Shown here one piece after another: positions 33,518-42,734 of a stretch of DNA of 64,000 nt. The translations under genes were made by a program, and so were the position numbers. Every line of letters begins with the position of its first letter. Position 1 is the stretch's first letter. The notes under the pieces are model-generated. The model ran no database searches and had not been told where the DNA came from. It saw only the letters and a list, made by a program, of their open reading frames with translations. The stretch comes from Methylobacterium currus. GTDB taxonomy: Bacteria; Pseudomonadota; Alphaproteobacteria; Rhizobiales; Beijerinckiaceae. The stretch covers positions 1,698,501 to 1,762,500 of the forward strand of contig NZ_CP028843.1 of the NCBI RefSeq assembly GCF_003058325.1, read 5' to 3'.

Positions 33518-34173
33518 GCGGCGGCTCCGGGAGAGGCGGGGGATTGAGTGGATTTCGGTTTGGTGGCGTCGGATTCGGCCCGGTAGTAGCCGCGGGCGAT
33601 GCGGTGGCGGGCCGATCGGGCCCGGTCGTCGTCGAGGTGCCGGGCCGAGGCGACGAGATCGAGGACGGCGAGGACCGGCAGGCGCTCGCCCTTGGCGACG
33701 AGGAACCGCACGGCGCGGGGCAGCGCGACCCGCAGCTCGTCCTCGGTGGCGTCGAGCAGGGCGGCGAAGCGGCGCTCGCTCAAGCCCGCCTTGAACAGCG
33801 CTTCGCCGAACCGCTTGCGAGCGTGGCGCGACCGCTCGGCCCAGAATTGCTCCTGCGCCTCGGCCTCCGCCGGCTCGTCCTCGCGGCGCGGGACGGACAG
33901 GTGGTCGGGCGCGGCGAGCGCCGCCGCGTGGAGGACGAGGGCCCAGGCCGCAAAGCCGGTCTGCCCCACCTCCTGCTCCGTGGCGTGCCGGGCGAGGAGC
34001 CGATGAAGCGTCGGCTCGGCGAGCGCCCCGTTCGGGTCGAGCCGCCGCAGATCGGCGAGCGGGCCGGCGCCGAAGCTGTCGACATGCCTCATCGGGGCCA
34101 CGATCCGGGCGGCGATCTCAGCGGGGCGCCGGGGCGGCGCGTCGCCGCCGGCGGGATCAGGCTGCGTCGTCAC
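33514..34173 (-). CDS. cse2: Cascade small subunit Cse2 (Cas11)
   Basis: A 219-residue helical protein with the Cse2 features: an early GAGPLADLRRLDPNG, then the Ala-rich helix region (AAWALVLHAAALAA) and the late GERLPVLAVLDLVASARHLDDDRARSARHRIARGYY. It stabilises the crRNA-target hybrid in Cascade. Starts at ATG 34173, overlapping cas8e by 17 bases. The Lys/Ser/Pro tail is unremarkable. Confidence 0.92.
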   Translation of the reverse strand: MTTQPDPAGGDAPPRRPAEIAARIVAPMRHVDSFGAGPLADLRRLDPNGALAEPTLHRLLARHATEQEVGQTGFAAWALVLHAAALAAPDHLSVPRREDEPAEAEAQEQFWAERSRHARKRFGEALFKAGLSERRFAALLDATEDELRVALPRAVRFLVAKGERLPVLAVLDLVASARHLDDDRARSARHRIARGYYRAESDATKPKSTQSPASPGAAA

Positions 34174-35725
34174 GCTTGGTCTCCGCGAAGAAGGGGAACA
34201 GGCCGGTCTTCGGGTTGCGCGTGCCGGTCCAGAACAGCGTTTCGGCCCGGGTCAGCGCGCGCCAGCGCCGCCCGACCGCCTTCGACAGGCCGGCATCCGC
34301 CTCGGCGACGAGGGGCCAGGCCACCTTGGTCACGAGGCGGTGCGCCCATTCCTTGCGGACGGCGCCGGGGTCGATATCCGGCTCGAACTCGGCCCACAGG
34401 TCGTCGAAGAACGTGGCGTCCACCGCGCGGTCGAACCGGGCGAGGAGGTCCCGCGCGCGGGCATTCGCGCCCTTGTCCTGGTAGTCGACCTGGTCCGGCC
34501 CGTTCTCGAACAGGGCGAGCAGGGCGGGCTTCAGGACGCGGTTCTGGATCTCGCCGGCGAGCGCGACCCGCTCGGTCGCGGCCAGGGCCAGATCGTCGGT
34601 GACGCGGGTGCGCATCTTCCCGTGCACGGTCCTGGTGACCGGCACCCTGCGCTCGTGCAGGCCTTCGGTCTTGCCCTGCCCGCGGGTCAGCGCCCGCGCC
34701 AGGATGACGAGGCCCTCCTCCGCGTCGGTGGACAACGTCCTCGCGAGGACCGGCAGCGCGTGGCCGTCCTTCTGGAAGAGGAGCCGCACCATGCGCCGGT
34801 AATGAAAGCCCCCGGCATCGACGGTGAGGACCTTGACCTCGTCCTTCTCGGTCACCGTCGGCGCCCAGGGATCGCCGGTCACCCCGCCCGGAATCGGGAC
34901 GATCCGCGGCACCTTCGAGCCCCCGGCCCGCGCGGCGATCCGGCCGCCCTCCTCCACCAGCCGGACCCGCCGGCAGACCTCGATGTAGAGCGGATCGAGC
35001 TCGTCGGGCCGCAGGGAGGTCGCCCCGTCCCACGGGCGCAGCCAGACGAGGCCGAGCCCCCCCTCAGCCGCGTAGACGGACGAGACCGCGTCGGTCCTGC
35101 GGCGCGCCACCAGGGCCTCGACGTCGCGGCGGACCGGCGACACCGTCCCGGGCTTCGGCTCGATGCTGAGCGCCGGCCGGTTGGCGAAGCCGCCATTCAT
35201 GCGGCTGATGCCGTAATTCCCTGCGCCGAGGAACCCCTCGGTGGTCTGCAGGGTCACGAGGGCGAACAGCCAGTCGTCCGGCTCTGCCGCCATCATCACC
35301 TCGCTCTTGAGGTCGTGGTTCTTCGAGGTGACCAGCATGTCGAGGGCGTCCGGGGTCGGGACGACGCTCTTCAGGTCCTTCAGCCCGCCGGGAATCGGCG
35401 GTTGCAGCAGCGCCGGCCGGTCCGGCGGCGCGACGAGGCACCAGGGCGCGTCGTCGGGATGATCGGGAGTGAGCGCGCGCAGCAGGTCGCGCCAGGGCGC
35501 CTCGTCCTCCGGCATCGCGTCGCGGCCTGCGCGGATCAGCGCGAGGGTGGCGAGCTGGACCAGGAAGGCGTGCCAGGCATGGCGCTGGTGTGGGCGAAGA
35601 GCTGGGAAAGAGGCGATCTCGTTCCGGGCGAGGGCGGTGAGGGTGCCGGGCAGCGACATCGCGCGCAGGGCGCCGTCCTGGGTACGGACGCGGATCGCCG
35701 CGTCGGTGAGTGCATTGCAGTCCAT
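34157..35725 (-). CDS. cas8e: Cascade large subunit Cas8e (Cse1)
   Basis: A 522-residue Cse1, which recognises the PAM and recruits Cas3. Typical blocks: ALRPHQRHAWHAFLVQLATLAL, PDHPDDAPWCLVAPPDRPALLQPP, the KNHD block in MLVTSKNHDLKS, GFLGAGNYGISRMNGGFANRP and the C-terminal four-helix bundle ending ALTRAETLFW. GGAGG seven bases before ATG 35725 fixes the start; the longer frame (to 35806) is not needed. First gene of the Cascade operon after the gap to cas3. Confidence 0.95.
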   Translation of the reverse strand: MDCNALTDAAIRVRTQDGALRAMSLPGTLTALARNEIASFPALRPHQRHAWHAFLVQLATLALIRAGRDAMPEDEAPWRDLLRALTPDHPDDAPWCLVAPPDRPALLQPPIPGGLKDLKSVVPTPDALDMLVTSKNHDLKSEVMMAAEPDDWLFALVTLQTTEGFLGAGNYGISRMNGGFANRPALSIEPKPGTVSPVRRDVEALVARRRTDAVSSVYAAEGGLGLVWLRPWDGATSLRPDELDPLYIEVCRRVRLVEEGGRIAARAGGSKVPRIVPIPGGVTGDPWAPTVTEKDEVKVLTVDAGGFHYRRMVRLLFQKDGHALPVLARTLSTDAEEGLVILARALTRGQGKTEGLHERRVPVTRTVHGKMRTRVTDDLALAATERVALAGEIQNRVLKPALLALFENGPDQVDYQDKGANARARDLLARFDRAVDATFFDDLWAEFEPDIDPGAVRKEWAHRLVTKVAWPLVAEADAGLSKAVGRRWRALTRAETLFWTGTRNPKTGLFPFFAETKRDDAA

Positions 35726-35854
35726 CGGCCACCCTCCCCGAGGCCGAGAGTGCTGGCCTGCCGCGATACCGTCAAGACAAAAATGACCCCAAACCCCGAA
35801 CCTCATTGTTCAAAAATATCCGGGCTTGTCTCCCGCGGTGTCACCCGGCAGGTA

Positions 35855-35945
35855 AGGAGTCCCGCCCGCGCGGGGATCGACCCAATGACGTTCGCGGGAT
35901 GAGCGCGGCTTCAACGGTTTTCCCCGCCGACGCGGGGCTCTCATA
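35855..35945 (+). CRISPR. Degenerate two-repeat CRISPR-like remnant, opposite strand
   Basis: The bases 35855-35883 read AGGAGTCCCGCCCGCGCGG then GGATCGACCC, matching the main array's repeat (minus-strand sense) except in the first six bases and one stem base. About 62 bases later, 35917-35945 (GTTTTCCCCGCCGACGCGG then GGCTCTCATAC), a second, more diverged copy keeps the CCCCGCC...ACGCGGGG hairpin. The intervening ~33 bases could be one spacer. Orientation is opposite to the main array. It lies between cas8e and cas3. Confidence 0.6.
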
Positions 35946-35992
35946 CGATGTCTGGGTGATCTGTTCTGATTTTCGGTCAAGCGCGGGATCCC

Positions 35993-36136
35993 CTCTCCCG
36001 GATGGGAGGGGGTTAGGGGTGAGGGTGGAGACGGTGCCGCAGTAAACCTGAACCGTTCCGCTGCCAACACGACGCTCTCAACTTTACACGGAGCCGTCGC
36101 CACCCTCACCCCCGGCCCCTCTCCCATCCGGGAGAG
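35993..36136. repeat. Intergenic inverted repeat between cas8e and cas3
   Basis: Arms of about 36 bases (35993-36028 and 36100-36136) are near-perfect reverse complements; each arm starts or ends with CTCTCCCGGATGGGAG, itself partly palindromic. The type (CTCTCCC...GGGAGAGGG, GGGTGAGGGTGG) is a dispersed intergenic repeat common in proteobacterial genomes. It could form a large hairpin separating the cas3 and Cascade transcripts. Confidence 0.8.
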
Positions 36137-36180
36137 AGACGTGCCTTATCTTTATTCGAATGAATTCAGCGGACGCGGTA

Positions 36181-38816
36181 TCACTCGATACGCCTCAGCC
36201 CGAAGCCATCATACGTGAAGACGATCGGGCCGAGGCGGAACGTGAAGCCGTCGTCGTCACCTAGAGTTTCTACAATCTCCGGCTGAACGTCAACGAGAAT
36301 ATTCTCGGCCATATGGTGCGGCATCTTCAGCGACGGCACCGGCCGGCCGAAGGGGCCGACCGGCAGCGGCCGCGCCTCCGACCGGAAGTCGACATGCCGG
36401 TCGGCGCCGCCGAGGCGGGTGGCGATGACCTCGTCGGGCTCGACCCGGAATTCCGGAAAGGGCCGGTCGAAACGCAGCAGGGCGTTCTCCGCCGCGCCGA
36501 GGTCGGCGAAGTAGCGGCCGGCGAGCCGGTCAAAATGCGGTCGCCAGGCCGGGTCGGCACCCGACAGCTCCGCCTCGACTGCGGCGAGCGCCTCGGGATG
36601 GGTCGCGGCCTCGACGAGGCGGCGGTTCATCGCCGGGATGGTCCAGACCGGCTCGGCCTCGACGAGCCGCCGGGTCAGTTCGAGGAGGCGCAAATCCTCG
36701 TAGACGCCGCCCTTGTCGCCGGCGCCGAGCCCGTAGGCGCGCAGGTCCGCCCGGAACAGCTCGCGCGCTTCGGGGACGAGCACGACCGCGCGGGGCGTGG
36801 CGACGCCCGCCGGGCGGGTCCGGCCGGCATGGCGGTGGAGCCGGCCGATCCGTTGCAGCAGCACGTCGACCGGGCAGAGGTCGGTGACGAGCAGGTCGGC
36901 GTCGAGGTCGAGGGATTGCTCCAGGGTCTGGGTGCCGATCACGACCCGGCCGCCCTCCTGGCGCTCGCGCCCGATGGCGGCCTCGACACCTGCGTCGAGG
37001 ATGCGCCGGTCCGGCTCGGCGAAGCGGGAATGGTGCAGCGTCGCGATCCCCCGGCCATCCGCGTGCGGCACCCGGAACAGCAAAGCCGCGTCCGATGCCG
37101 TCGCTTGCGCCTCCAGCGCCTCCTGGACCCGCAACGCCTGCCCGACCGTGTTGCGGACGACCAGCACCTTGGCCCCGGCGCGGGCCGCCGCAAGGGCGGC
37201 GGCCGCGATCGCGCCGGGATCGGCCAGGATCGGGCGGGCCTCCATTCGGACGGCCTTGTCGTCGCCGGCCCGGCCGAGCGGCTGGCGGCGCTCGATTCCG
37301 TCCACGCACCAGCTCAGGGCCGGATAGGGCACGGCCTCCGCCTCCTCCCGCACCGGCACCGTCGCGGCCCCGAGCAGGCGGGCGCGGGCGCCGGCGCCGA
37401 GGGTCGCCGACAGGAGCAGGGCGTGGCCGCCCGCCCCGGGGTGGAAGCGCAGGAGGTTCGCGAGCAGGCGCTCCATATAGGCGTCCGAGGCGTGGACCTC
37501 GTCGATCACCAGGAGCTTGGTGAGGAGCGAGGCGGCGCGCAGATGCGCGTGCTTCACCCGCACCGCGCCGAGCAGCGCCTGGTCGATCGTGCCGACGGCG
37601 ATCGGGGCGGCGAGAGACCGCTTCGGATGCTCGGCGGCCCAGCGGGCGGCCCGGTCGCCGTCGTCGCTCCACTGGACGGCGAAGTCCGGCAGGCGCGCGC
37701 CCTCCGCCTCGTCGACCCGCATCTGCCCGGGCACGGCGAGGACCACCGCGGGCCGCGCCTGCGGCGGGAAGACGTTGTCCCGGAAGCGCTTGACCCGCTC
37801 GAAGATCTGGGTCGCGGCCACCCGCGTCGGCAGCGCGAAATAGAGGCCGTCGACGGCGCCGGCGCGATAGAGTTCGGCGAAGCGCCACAGGGCGGCCTCG
37901 GTCTTGCCGGAGCCGGTCTCGGCCTCCAGCACCAGCAGCGGCGCCGGATGCCGCGCCGTCTCGGCCTGGATCGGCCGCGGCGCGAAGGGCGGCCGGCCCG
38001 CCTGCGCGAAGGCCGCCGCGAAGCCGGCGCCGACCTGGCGGGCGGCCTCCCGCGCGGGTCGCGCGTCGATCCCGGTCGCCGGCAGGAGGGCGGCCATGCG
38101 CGCCCGCGCGAAGGCCATCCTGTCCGCGGGGGCGCCGTCGTCGAAGGGGAAGAAATCCGGCGCGGGGTTCGAGCCGAGCCAGTCGGCCAGCATCAGGAGT
38201 CCCGCGAAGGCATGCGCGAAGGCCGGGTGGGCGGGCAAAAGGCGCGCGTCGGCCAGCGCCTCCCCGAACCAGGCGTCGAAGGCCGCCTGCATCGGCGCGA
38301 GCCCGGCCACGGGATCGCCGGGTCCGTCCCGCCACTGCGCCGCGGCGTCCCTGATGTCGGCCTGGTGTCCCTCGGGTCCCAGCGCCCAGGGCCGGCCATG
38401 ATGGGCGAAGACCGCATGGAACAGGCCTTCATCCGGCAGCCACGCCTCGCCCGGGCGAGCCCGAGCCTCTTGTCCAGGCGGTCGTACACCGCGCCCGCGC
38501 CGCGGCGGCCGGAGAACACCCAGGCGAGCTCGTCGATATGGCCGATGCGCGGCGCCTCGGCACTCGACCGGGCCTGGAAGCCGCGATTGGCCTTGCCGAT
38601 GTCGTGCAGGAAGGCGAGCGCCGGGAGCTTGGCCCAGAGTCCCGTCGCGGCCGCCTCGTCGACCCGTCCGAGCCGTCGCAGGCGCACGCCGACCGCCGGC
38701 AGGGCGAGCAGGGCCGCCAGCGTGGCGCTCACATCGGCGGAATGCCCGACCAGCGAATGCCACCGGCCGGCGGCGTCACGCTTCGCCCAGAGACCATCCT
38801 GCGACGATGCCGACAC
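36181..38816 (-). pseudogene. cas3: cas3 (HD nuclease-helicase) with one-base frameshift
   Basis: The N-terminal part, from GTG 38816 (GGGAGG six bases upstream), has the HD nuclease motifs: RWHSLVGHSADVSATLAALL and LAFLHDIGKANRGFQ. At about 38451-38456, inside CCCGGGC, the frame breaks; one added base rejoins LGLAR to GEAWLPDEGLFHAVFAHHG. The second part is a full SF2 helicase: Walker A in LEAETGSGKTEAALW, DEVH in LLVIDEVHASDAYME, SATLGAG, and motif VI in QRIGRLHRHAGRTRP. Restored length is ~878 residues, normal for I-E. As sequenced, nuclease and helicase are separated and interference should fail unless frameshifting or a sequencing error is involved. Confidence 0.85.
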
Positions 38817-39367
38817 CGGACGCCTCCCGCGCTGCTTGCGCAATCATAGTCGTCTCATATTCAATCGATCAATCAGTAAGTTCGGCTTTCTTCCATGTCT
38901 GGCATCGGATATGGCGACCGGTGTCATCGGAATGCCTTGCGTCAAGCTCTGTTGGCGAAGCGGGTGCATCGCAGATCGGGGCCCGGTTCATTCTCGCGAC
39001 AGTATCGATGCTCTCCTGGTTATTCCAGATTGCGCAGCGGAGCCCGAAATCCAGTATCGCGGATGATACAGGACGAATCGGAAAGCGTTCTGCTTCGTTC
39101 CGCGCCGCCTGATCGTCTGGATTCCGGGCTCCGCTGCGCGACCCGGAATGGCGCGGTGGGTGAGGGATAGTCGGAGAAAATCCGGTATTCATTCCGTGTG
39201 ACGGCGACAGCAGTCTGGCCACGACCCTGCCTGCGTGGCGATCGTCGAAACCGGTCTCGTCTCGCAAACAGGATCCCGGACCGGAGGGACGGTCCTGCCT
39301 CACCGAGGAAAGCGGCGGACCGCTCGCGGACGGGAGAGCGGTCGCAAGGTCCGGAGCGCTTCCCCCG
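38817..39367. other. Intergenic stretch with inverted repeat
   Basis: No gene seen on either strand; open frames here have shadow-like composition. Upstream region of cas3 and downstream region of the iclR-type gene. Confidence 0.4.
39028..39143. repeat. Dispersed inverted repeat (GGGCTCCGCTGCGC type)
   Basis: Arms 39028-39053 and 39118-39143 are reverse complements with about three mismatches, each containing the ATTCCGGGCTCCGCTGCGC core. The right arm continues into its own small hairpin (ATTCCGGG...CCCGGAAT). This sequence type is a well-known dispersed intergenic repeat of Rhizobiales. Confidence 0.7.
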
Positions 39368-40213
39368 TCACGGCGACGGCCGCTCCATCGCGGCACCGGC
39401 CCGGCGCAAAGTCTCGTCGAAGGGGTTGAGGCGGGCAGCGATGCCGGCCGCCTCGCGCCGGAGCATGCCCGCGATGGCGTCGCGGCGCTCGCCGGCGAGG
39501 CGGTCGACCGTGCTGCCGACGCTGAGCGCCGCCACCGCGCGGCCCTCGGCATCGAGGATCGGCACGCCCAGCCCGGCCATGCCGGGGATCAGGCCCGAGG
39601 CCGCGGCGCAGTAGCCGAGGGCGCGGGTGCGGGCGATCTCGGTGTGCAGGAAGGCTTCGTCCAGGCTCGTCACCTCGCGGATCCGCGGCAGGTTGTAGCG
39701 GATCACCGCCTCCTGCTCGTCCGCCGGCAGATGCGCCAGGATCGCCATCGCCCCCTGGCCGAGGCCGAGCATCACCCGGCCGCCGATATCGCCGGTGAAG
39801 GAGCGGATCGGCAGCGGGCCCGCCGTGCGGTCGATGCAGACCGCGTCGTAGCCGCTGCGCACCAGGAGGAAGACCGTCTCGCCGAGCGCACCCGTGAGGC
39901 GCAGCAAAGCCGGGCGGGCGAGGTCGCGCAGGCCCAGCGGGTTGCCGGCCTTGGCGGCGAGCCGAAACAGCCCGAGGCCGAGCCGGTAGGTCTTCGCCGC
40001 CGGATCGAGGTCGACCAGCTCCTCGGCGACGAGGGCGCGCAGCAGGCGCAGGGCCGTCGGCGCCGGCAGGCCGGCCGCCGCGGCGAGCGCGCTCAGGCGT
40101 GCGCCGCCGGGTCCCGCCTCGCCGAGATGGCGCAGCAGCCCGGCAATGCGCGCCGGCCCGGATCGCTCGGGCGATTTCGGTTCCGACGGTCCTTCCACGT
40201 CGCTTGCACTCAT
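39368..40213 (-). CDS. IclR-family transcriptional regulator
   Basis: A 281-residue regulator. Residues about 20-80 form the winged HTH (RIAGLLRHLGEAGPGGARLSALAAAAGLPAPTALRLLRALVAEELVD split over two lines of sequence), and the rest is the IclR effector domain (GETVFLLVRSGYDAVCIDR...GLGQGAMAILAHLP...LGYCAAASGLIPGMAGLGVPILD). ATG 40213 starts MSASDVEGPS. It is divergent from the SDR/dehydrogenase/ABC cluster, 146 bases apart, and is the probable regulator of that cluster, with a catabolic effector. Confidence 0.92.
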   Translation of the reverse strand: MSASDVEGPSEPKSPERSGPARIAGLLRHLGEAGPGGARLSALAAAAGLPAPTALRLLRALVAEELVDLDPAAKTYRLGLGLFRLAAKAGNPLGLRDLARPALLRLTGALGETVFLLVRSGYDAVCIDRTAGPLPIRSFTGDIGGRVMLGLGQGAMAILAHLPADEQEAVIRYNLPRIREVTSLDEAFLHTEIARTRALGYCAAASGLIPGMAGLGVPILDAEGRAVAALSVGSTVDRLAGERRDAIAGMLRREAAGIAARLNPFDETLRRAGAAMERPSP

Positions 40214-40358
40214 GATTTTCATCCAGCGAAATAATATCGGCAAAATCATCCGCCTGTCGAAATAGCTGTTGCCCAAGCCACGACAACGATCAATCCTCCC
40301 TGCGTGGGGATCGGGGAGATGTCTGCGATGCGGCGGTCACCGGGGGAGCGGGGCAGCG

Positions 40359-41048
40359 ATGCTTGAGCCGGCGGGACGGGTCGCCATGGTCTCCGGCGCC
40401 TCGCGCGGCATCGGCCGGGCGGTGGCGGAGCGGCTGTGCCGGGCCGGCTACCGGATCAGCGCGGGCTTGCGCGATCCGCGCTCCGCCGACGCCCCCTGGC
40501 ACCCCTGCCGCTACGACGCCGGGGAGCCCGGCGCCGCCGAGGCCTGGGCGGCCGCGACGCTCAAGGAGTTCGGCCAGATCGACGTGCTGGTCAACGCCGC
40601 CGGCATCAACCCGATGGCGCGTTTCCTCGATCCGGACGAGACCGCCTTCGACGCGCTGATCGCCGTCAACGTCAAGGCGCCGATGCGGGTGATCCGGGCG
40701 GCCTGGCCGCACCTCGTCGCCTCGGGGTCCGGGCGGATCGTCACCCTCGCCTCGCTCTCCGGCAAGCGGGTGCGCAACGACAATGCCGGCTACGCCATGG
40801 CGAAGGCGGCGCTGGTCAGCCTCACCCAGGCCGTGCGGCGCGAGGGCTGGGACCACGGCATCCGGGCGACCGCCTTCTGCCCAGGCTTCGTCGAGACCGA
40901 CATGACGGCCCACGTCACCAAGCAGCCGCGGGAGCTGATGTCCCGGCCGGAGGACGTCGCGGCCGTGATCGAGACGCTGGTGCGGCTGCCGAACACCGCG
41001 AGCGTCGCCGAATTGCTGCTCAACTGCCGGCACGAGGACATGCTGTGA
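40359..41048 (+). CDS. Short-chain dehydrogenase/reductase
   Basis: A 229-residue SDR: nucleotide-binding SGASRGIGRAVAERL, NAAGINPMARF, catalytic Ser in LASLSGKRV and YxxxK in AGYAMAKAALVSL, then FCPGFVETDMT. It is an NAD(P)-dependent oxidoreductase of the classical type, but the substrate cannot be read. ATG 40359 is preferred; the 30 codons upstream look non-coding. The stop overlaps the next gene (GTGA), so it is the first gene of the dehydrogenase operon. Confidence 0.9.
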   Translation: MLEPAGRVAMVSGASRGIGRAVAERLCRAGYRISAGLRDPRSADAPWHPCRYDAGEPGAAEAWAAATLKEFGQIDVLVNAAGINPMARFLDPDETAFDALIAVNVKAPMRVIRAAWPHLVASGSGRIVTLASLSGKRVRNDNAGYAMAKAALVSLTQAVRREGWDHGIRATAFCPGFVETDMTAHVTKQPRELMSRPEDVAAVIETLVRLPNTASVAELLLNCRHEDML

Positions 41049-41365
41049 CCGGGCTGTTTCGGCGCCTCGCGCAGCGGCCGGGCCCGGCCGTGCCCTTCAC
41101 CATCGACGGCGTGCCGGTGCAGGCGCAGGCCGGCGACCTGCTCATCGGGGCGATCCTGCTGCATCGCCGCGCGTTGCGCCTTTTCGAGTTCGGGCCCGGC
41201 GAGCGGGCGGGCTACTGCCTGATGGGCGCTTGCCAGGATTGCTGGGTGACCCTGGCGGACGGCAGGCGGGTGCGCGCCTGCACCACCCTGGTCGAGCCCG
41301 GCATGGCGGTGGTCACGGGGGCGGTGGTCACGGGGGCGGTGGTCACGGGAGGCGTCGGTGACTGA
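41045..41365 (+). CDS. [2Fe-2S] small subunit of HcnABC/opine-type dehydrogenase
   Basis: A 106-residue protein starting at GTG 41045. The fold is a plant-type ferredoxin-like domain: PVPFTIDGVPVQAQAGDLLIGAIL (start of HcnA/SoxA-alpha type), cluster ligands in YCLMGACQDCWVTLADGRR and the fourth Cys in VRACTTLVEPG. It would carry electrons between the FAD subunits, as HcnA or the small subunit of opine and D-hydroxyproline dehydrogenases. The tail contains AVVTG three times from a 15-bp tandem repeat. Overlaps the next gene by eight bases. Confidence 0.87.
   Translation: MTGLFRRLAQRPGPAVPFTIDGVPVQAQAGDLLIGAILLHRRALRLFEFGPGERAGYCLMGACQDCWVTLADGRRVRACTTLVEPGMAVVTGAVVTGAVVTGGVGD
41306..41350 (+). 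repeat. 15-bp tandem repeat, three copies
   Basis: GCGGTGGTCACGGG(G/A) at 41306, 41321 and 41336, encoding AVVTG in the tail of the [2Fe-2S] subunit gene. The unit is a multiple of three, so copy changes keep the frame. Confidence 0.9.
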
Positions 41366-42734
41366 TCCGGTGGTCGCGATCGTCGGCGCGGGGCCGGCAG
41401 GCCTGCGCGCGGCACAGGTCCTCGCAGAGGCGGGATTGCGCCCGCTCCTCATCGACGAGGGCCACCGCGCCGGCGGCCAGATCTACCGCCGGCCGCCCCC
41501 CGGCGCCGAGCGGCCGGCGGCCGACCTCTACGGCTTCGAGGCCGGCCGGGCGCGGTCCCTGCACGCCCTCGCCGACGCGCTGGCGCCGCGGATCGCGTAT
41601 CGCCCCGGCACGATGGTGTGGGGAATCGCGGCCCGGGACCCGGCCGGCTTCGACCTCGACTGCCTGGGCCCCGAGGGCCACGACCGGGCCGCGGCCGACC
41701 GGCTGATCCTCGCCACCGGCGCCATGGACCGCACCCTGCCCTTCCCGGGCTGGACCCTGCCCGGCGTGTTCACCCTCGGGGCGGCGCAGATCGCCCTCAA
41801 GGCCCAGGGCATGGCGATCGGCCGGCGCGTCGCGCTCGTCGGGGCCGGGCCGCTCCTGCCGCTCGTCGCCCATCAATACGCCAAGGCGGGGGCGGAGATC
41901 GCGGCTGTGCTCGACGTCACGCCGCTGAAGCCCAAGGTGATGGCGGCCCCTCGCCTCGCGGCGGTGCCGGCGACCCTGGCCAAGGGGGTCTGGTATACCT
42001 TCGCGTGCGCCTTGCGCGGCGTGCCGGTGCGCTCCGGCGTGCGGGCGGTCGCGGTCGAGGGCGCGGCCTGCGTCGAGGCTTTGGCCTGGGAGGATGCCCG
42101 CGGCCGCCGGCACCGGGTCGCCTGCGACGCGGTCGGGGCCTCGTTCGGGTTGCGCAGCGAGGCGCAAGCGGCCGACCTCGCCGGCTGCCGCTTCGTGTTC
42201 GAGCCGGTGACGCGGCAATGGCAGCCGGAGCGCTCTGCTCAAGGCCGCGCCTCGCACCCGCATGTGTACCTGGCCGGCGACGGCAGCGGCATCGGCGGCG
42301 CCGATGTGGCGGAATGGCAGGGCGAGCGAACGGCGCTGACCCTGCTCGCCGATCTCGGCCGGCCGCGCGACGCCGCCCGCGAGGCCCGGCTCGACCGGAT
42401 TCTCGCCCGGCAGGCGGGTTTCCGCGCCGCGCTCGAGGCCGCCTACCCCTACCCGCACCACCTGGTCGAAAACATCGCCGACGACGAGATCGTCTGCCGC
42501 TGCGAGGGCATCACCGCGGGCGCCCTGCGGCGGGCCGCGACCGAGCGGGACGCCAGCGAGATGAACCGCCTCAAGGCGCTGACCCGGGCCGGGATGGGCC
42601 GCTGCCAGGGCCGGGTCTGCGGCCACGCCGCCGCCGAGATCCTGGCCCGCCACCTGCGGGTGCCGGTCGAGACGGTCGGCCGCCTGCGCGGGCAGGCGCC
42701 GATCAAGCCGATCCCGCTGCGGGAGCCGGCGTGA
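41358..42734 (+). CDS. FAD/NAD(P)-binding subunit of HcnABC/opine-type dehydrogenase
   Basis: A 458-residue HcnB/OoxA-like protein. N-terminal Rossmann motif VAIVGAGPAGLRAAQVL and a second nucleotide motif (RRVALVGAGPLLPLVAHQ) suit a two-dinucleotide-binding flavoprotein. The C terminus carries a BFD-like [2Fe-2S] site: VCRCEGITAGALR and GRCQGRVCGHAAAEI. It starts at GTG 41358 and overlaps the next gene by one base (TGATG). In known complexes this subunit pairs with an HcnC-like FAD oxidase to oxidise glycine, opines or D-hydroxyproline. Confidence 0.9.
   Translation: MTDPVVAIVGAGPAGLRAAQVLAEAGLRPLLIDEGHRAGGQIYRRPPPGAERPAADLYGFEAGRARSLHALADALAPRIAYRPGTMVWGIAARDPAGFDLDCLGPEGHDRAAADRLILATGAMDRTLPFPGWTLPGVFTLGAAQIALKAQGMAIGRRVALVGAGPLLPLVAHQYAKAGAEIAAVLDVTPLKPKVMAAPRLAAVPATLAKGVWYTFACALRGVPVRSGVRAVAVEGAACVEALAWEDARGRRHRVACDAVGASFGLRSEAQAADLAGCRFVFEPVTRQWQPERSAQGRASHPHVYLAGDGSGIGGADVAEWQGERTALTLLADLGRPRDAAREARLDRILARQAGFRAALEAAYPYPHHLVENIADDEIVCRCEGITAGALRRAATERDASEMNRLKALTRAGMGRCQGRVCGHAAAEILARHLRVPVETVGRLRGQAPIKPIPLREPA

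Noticed and set aside
36313..39066. 917-codon plus-strand frame opposite cas3
   Set aside because: A shadow of the GC-rich cas3 gene; no start signal and no domain.
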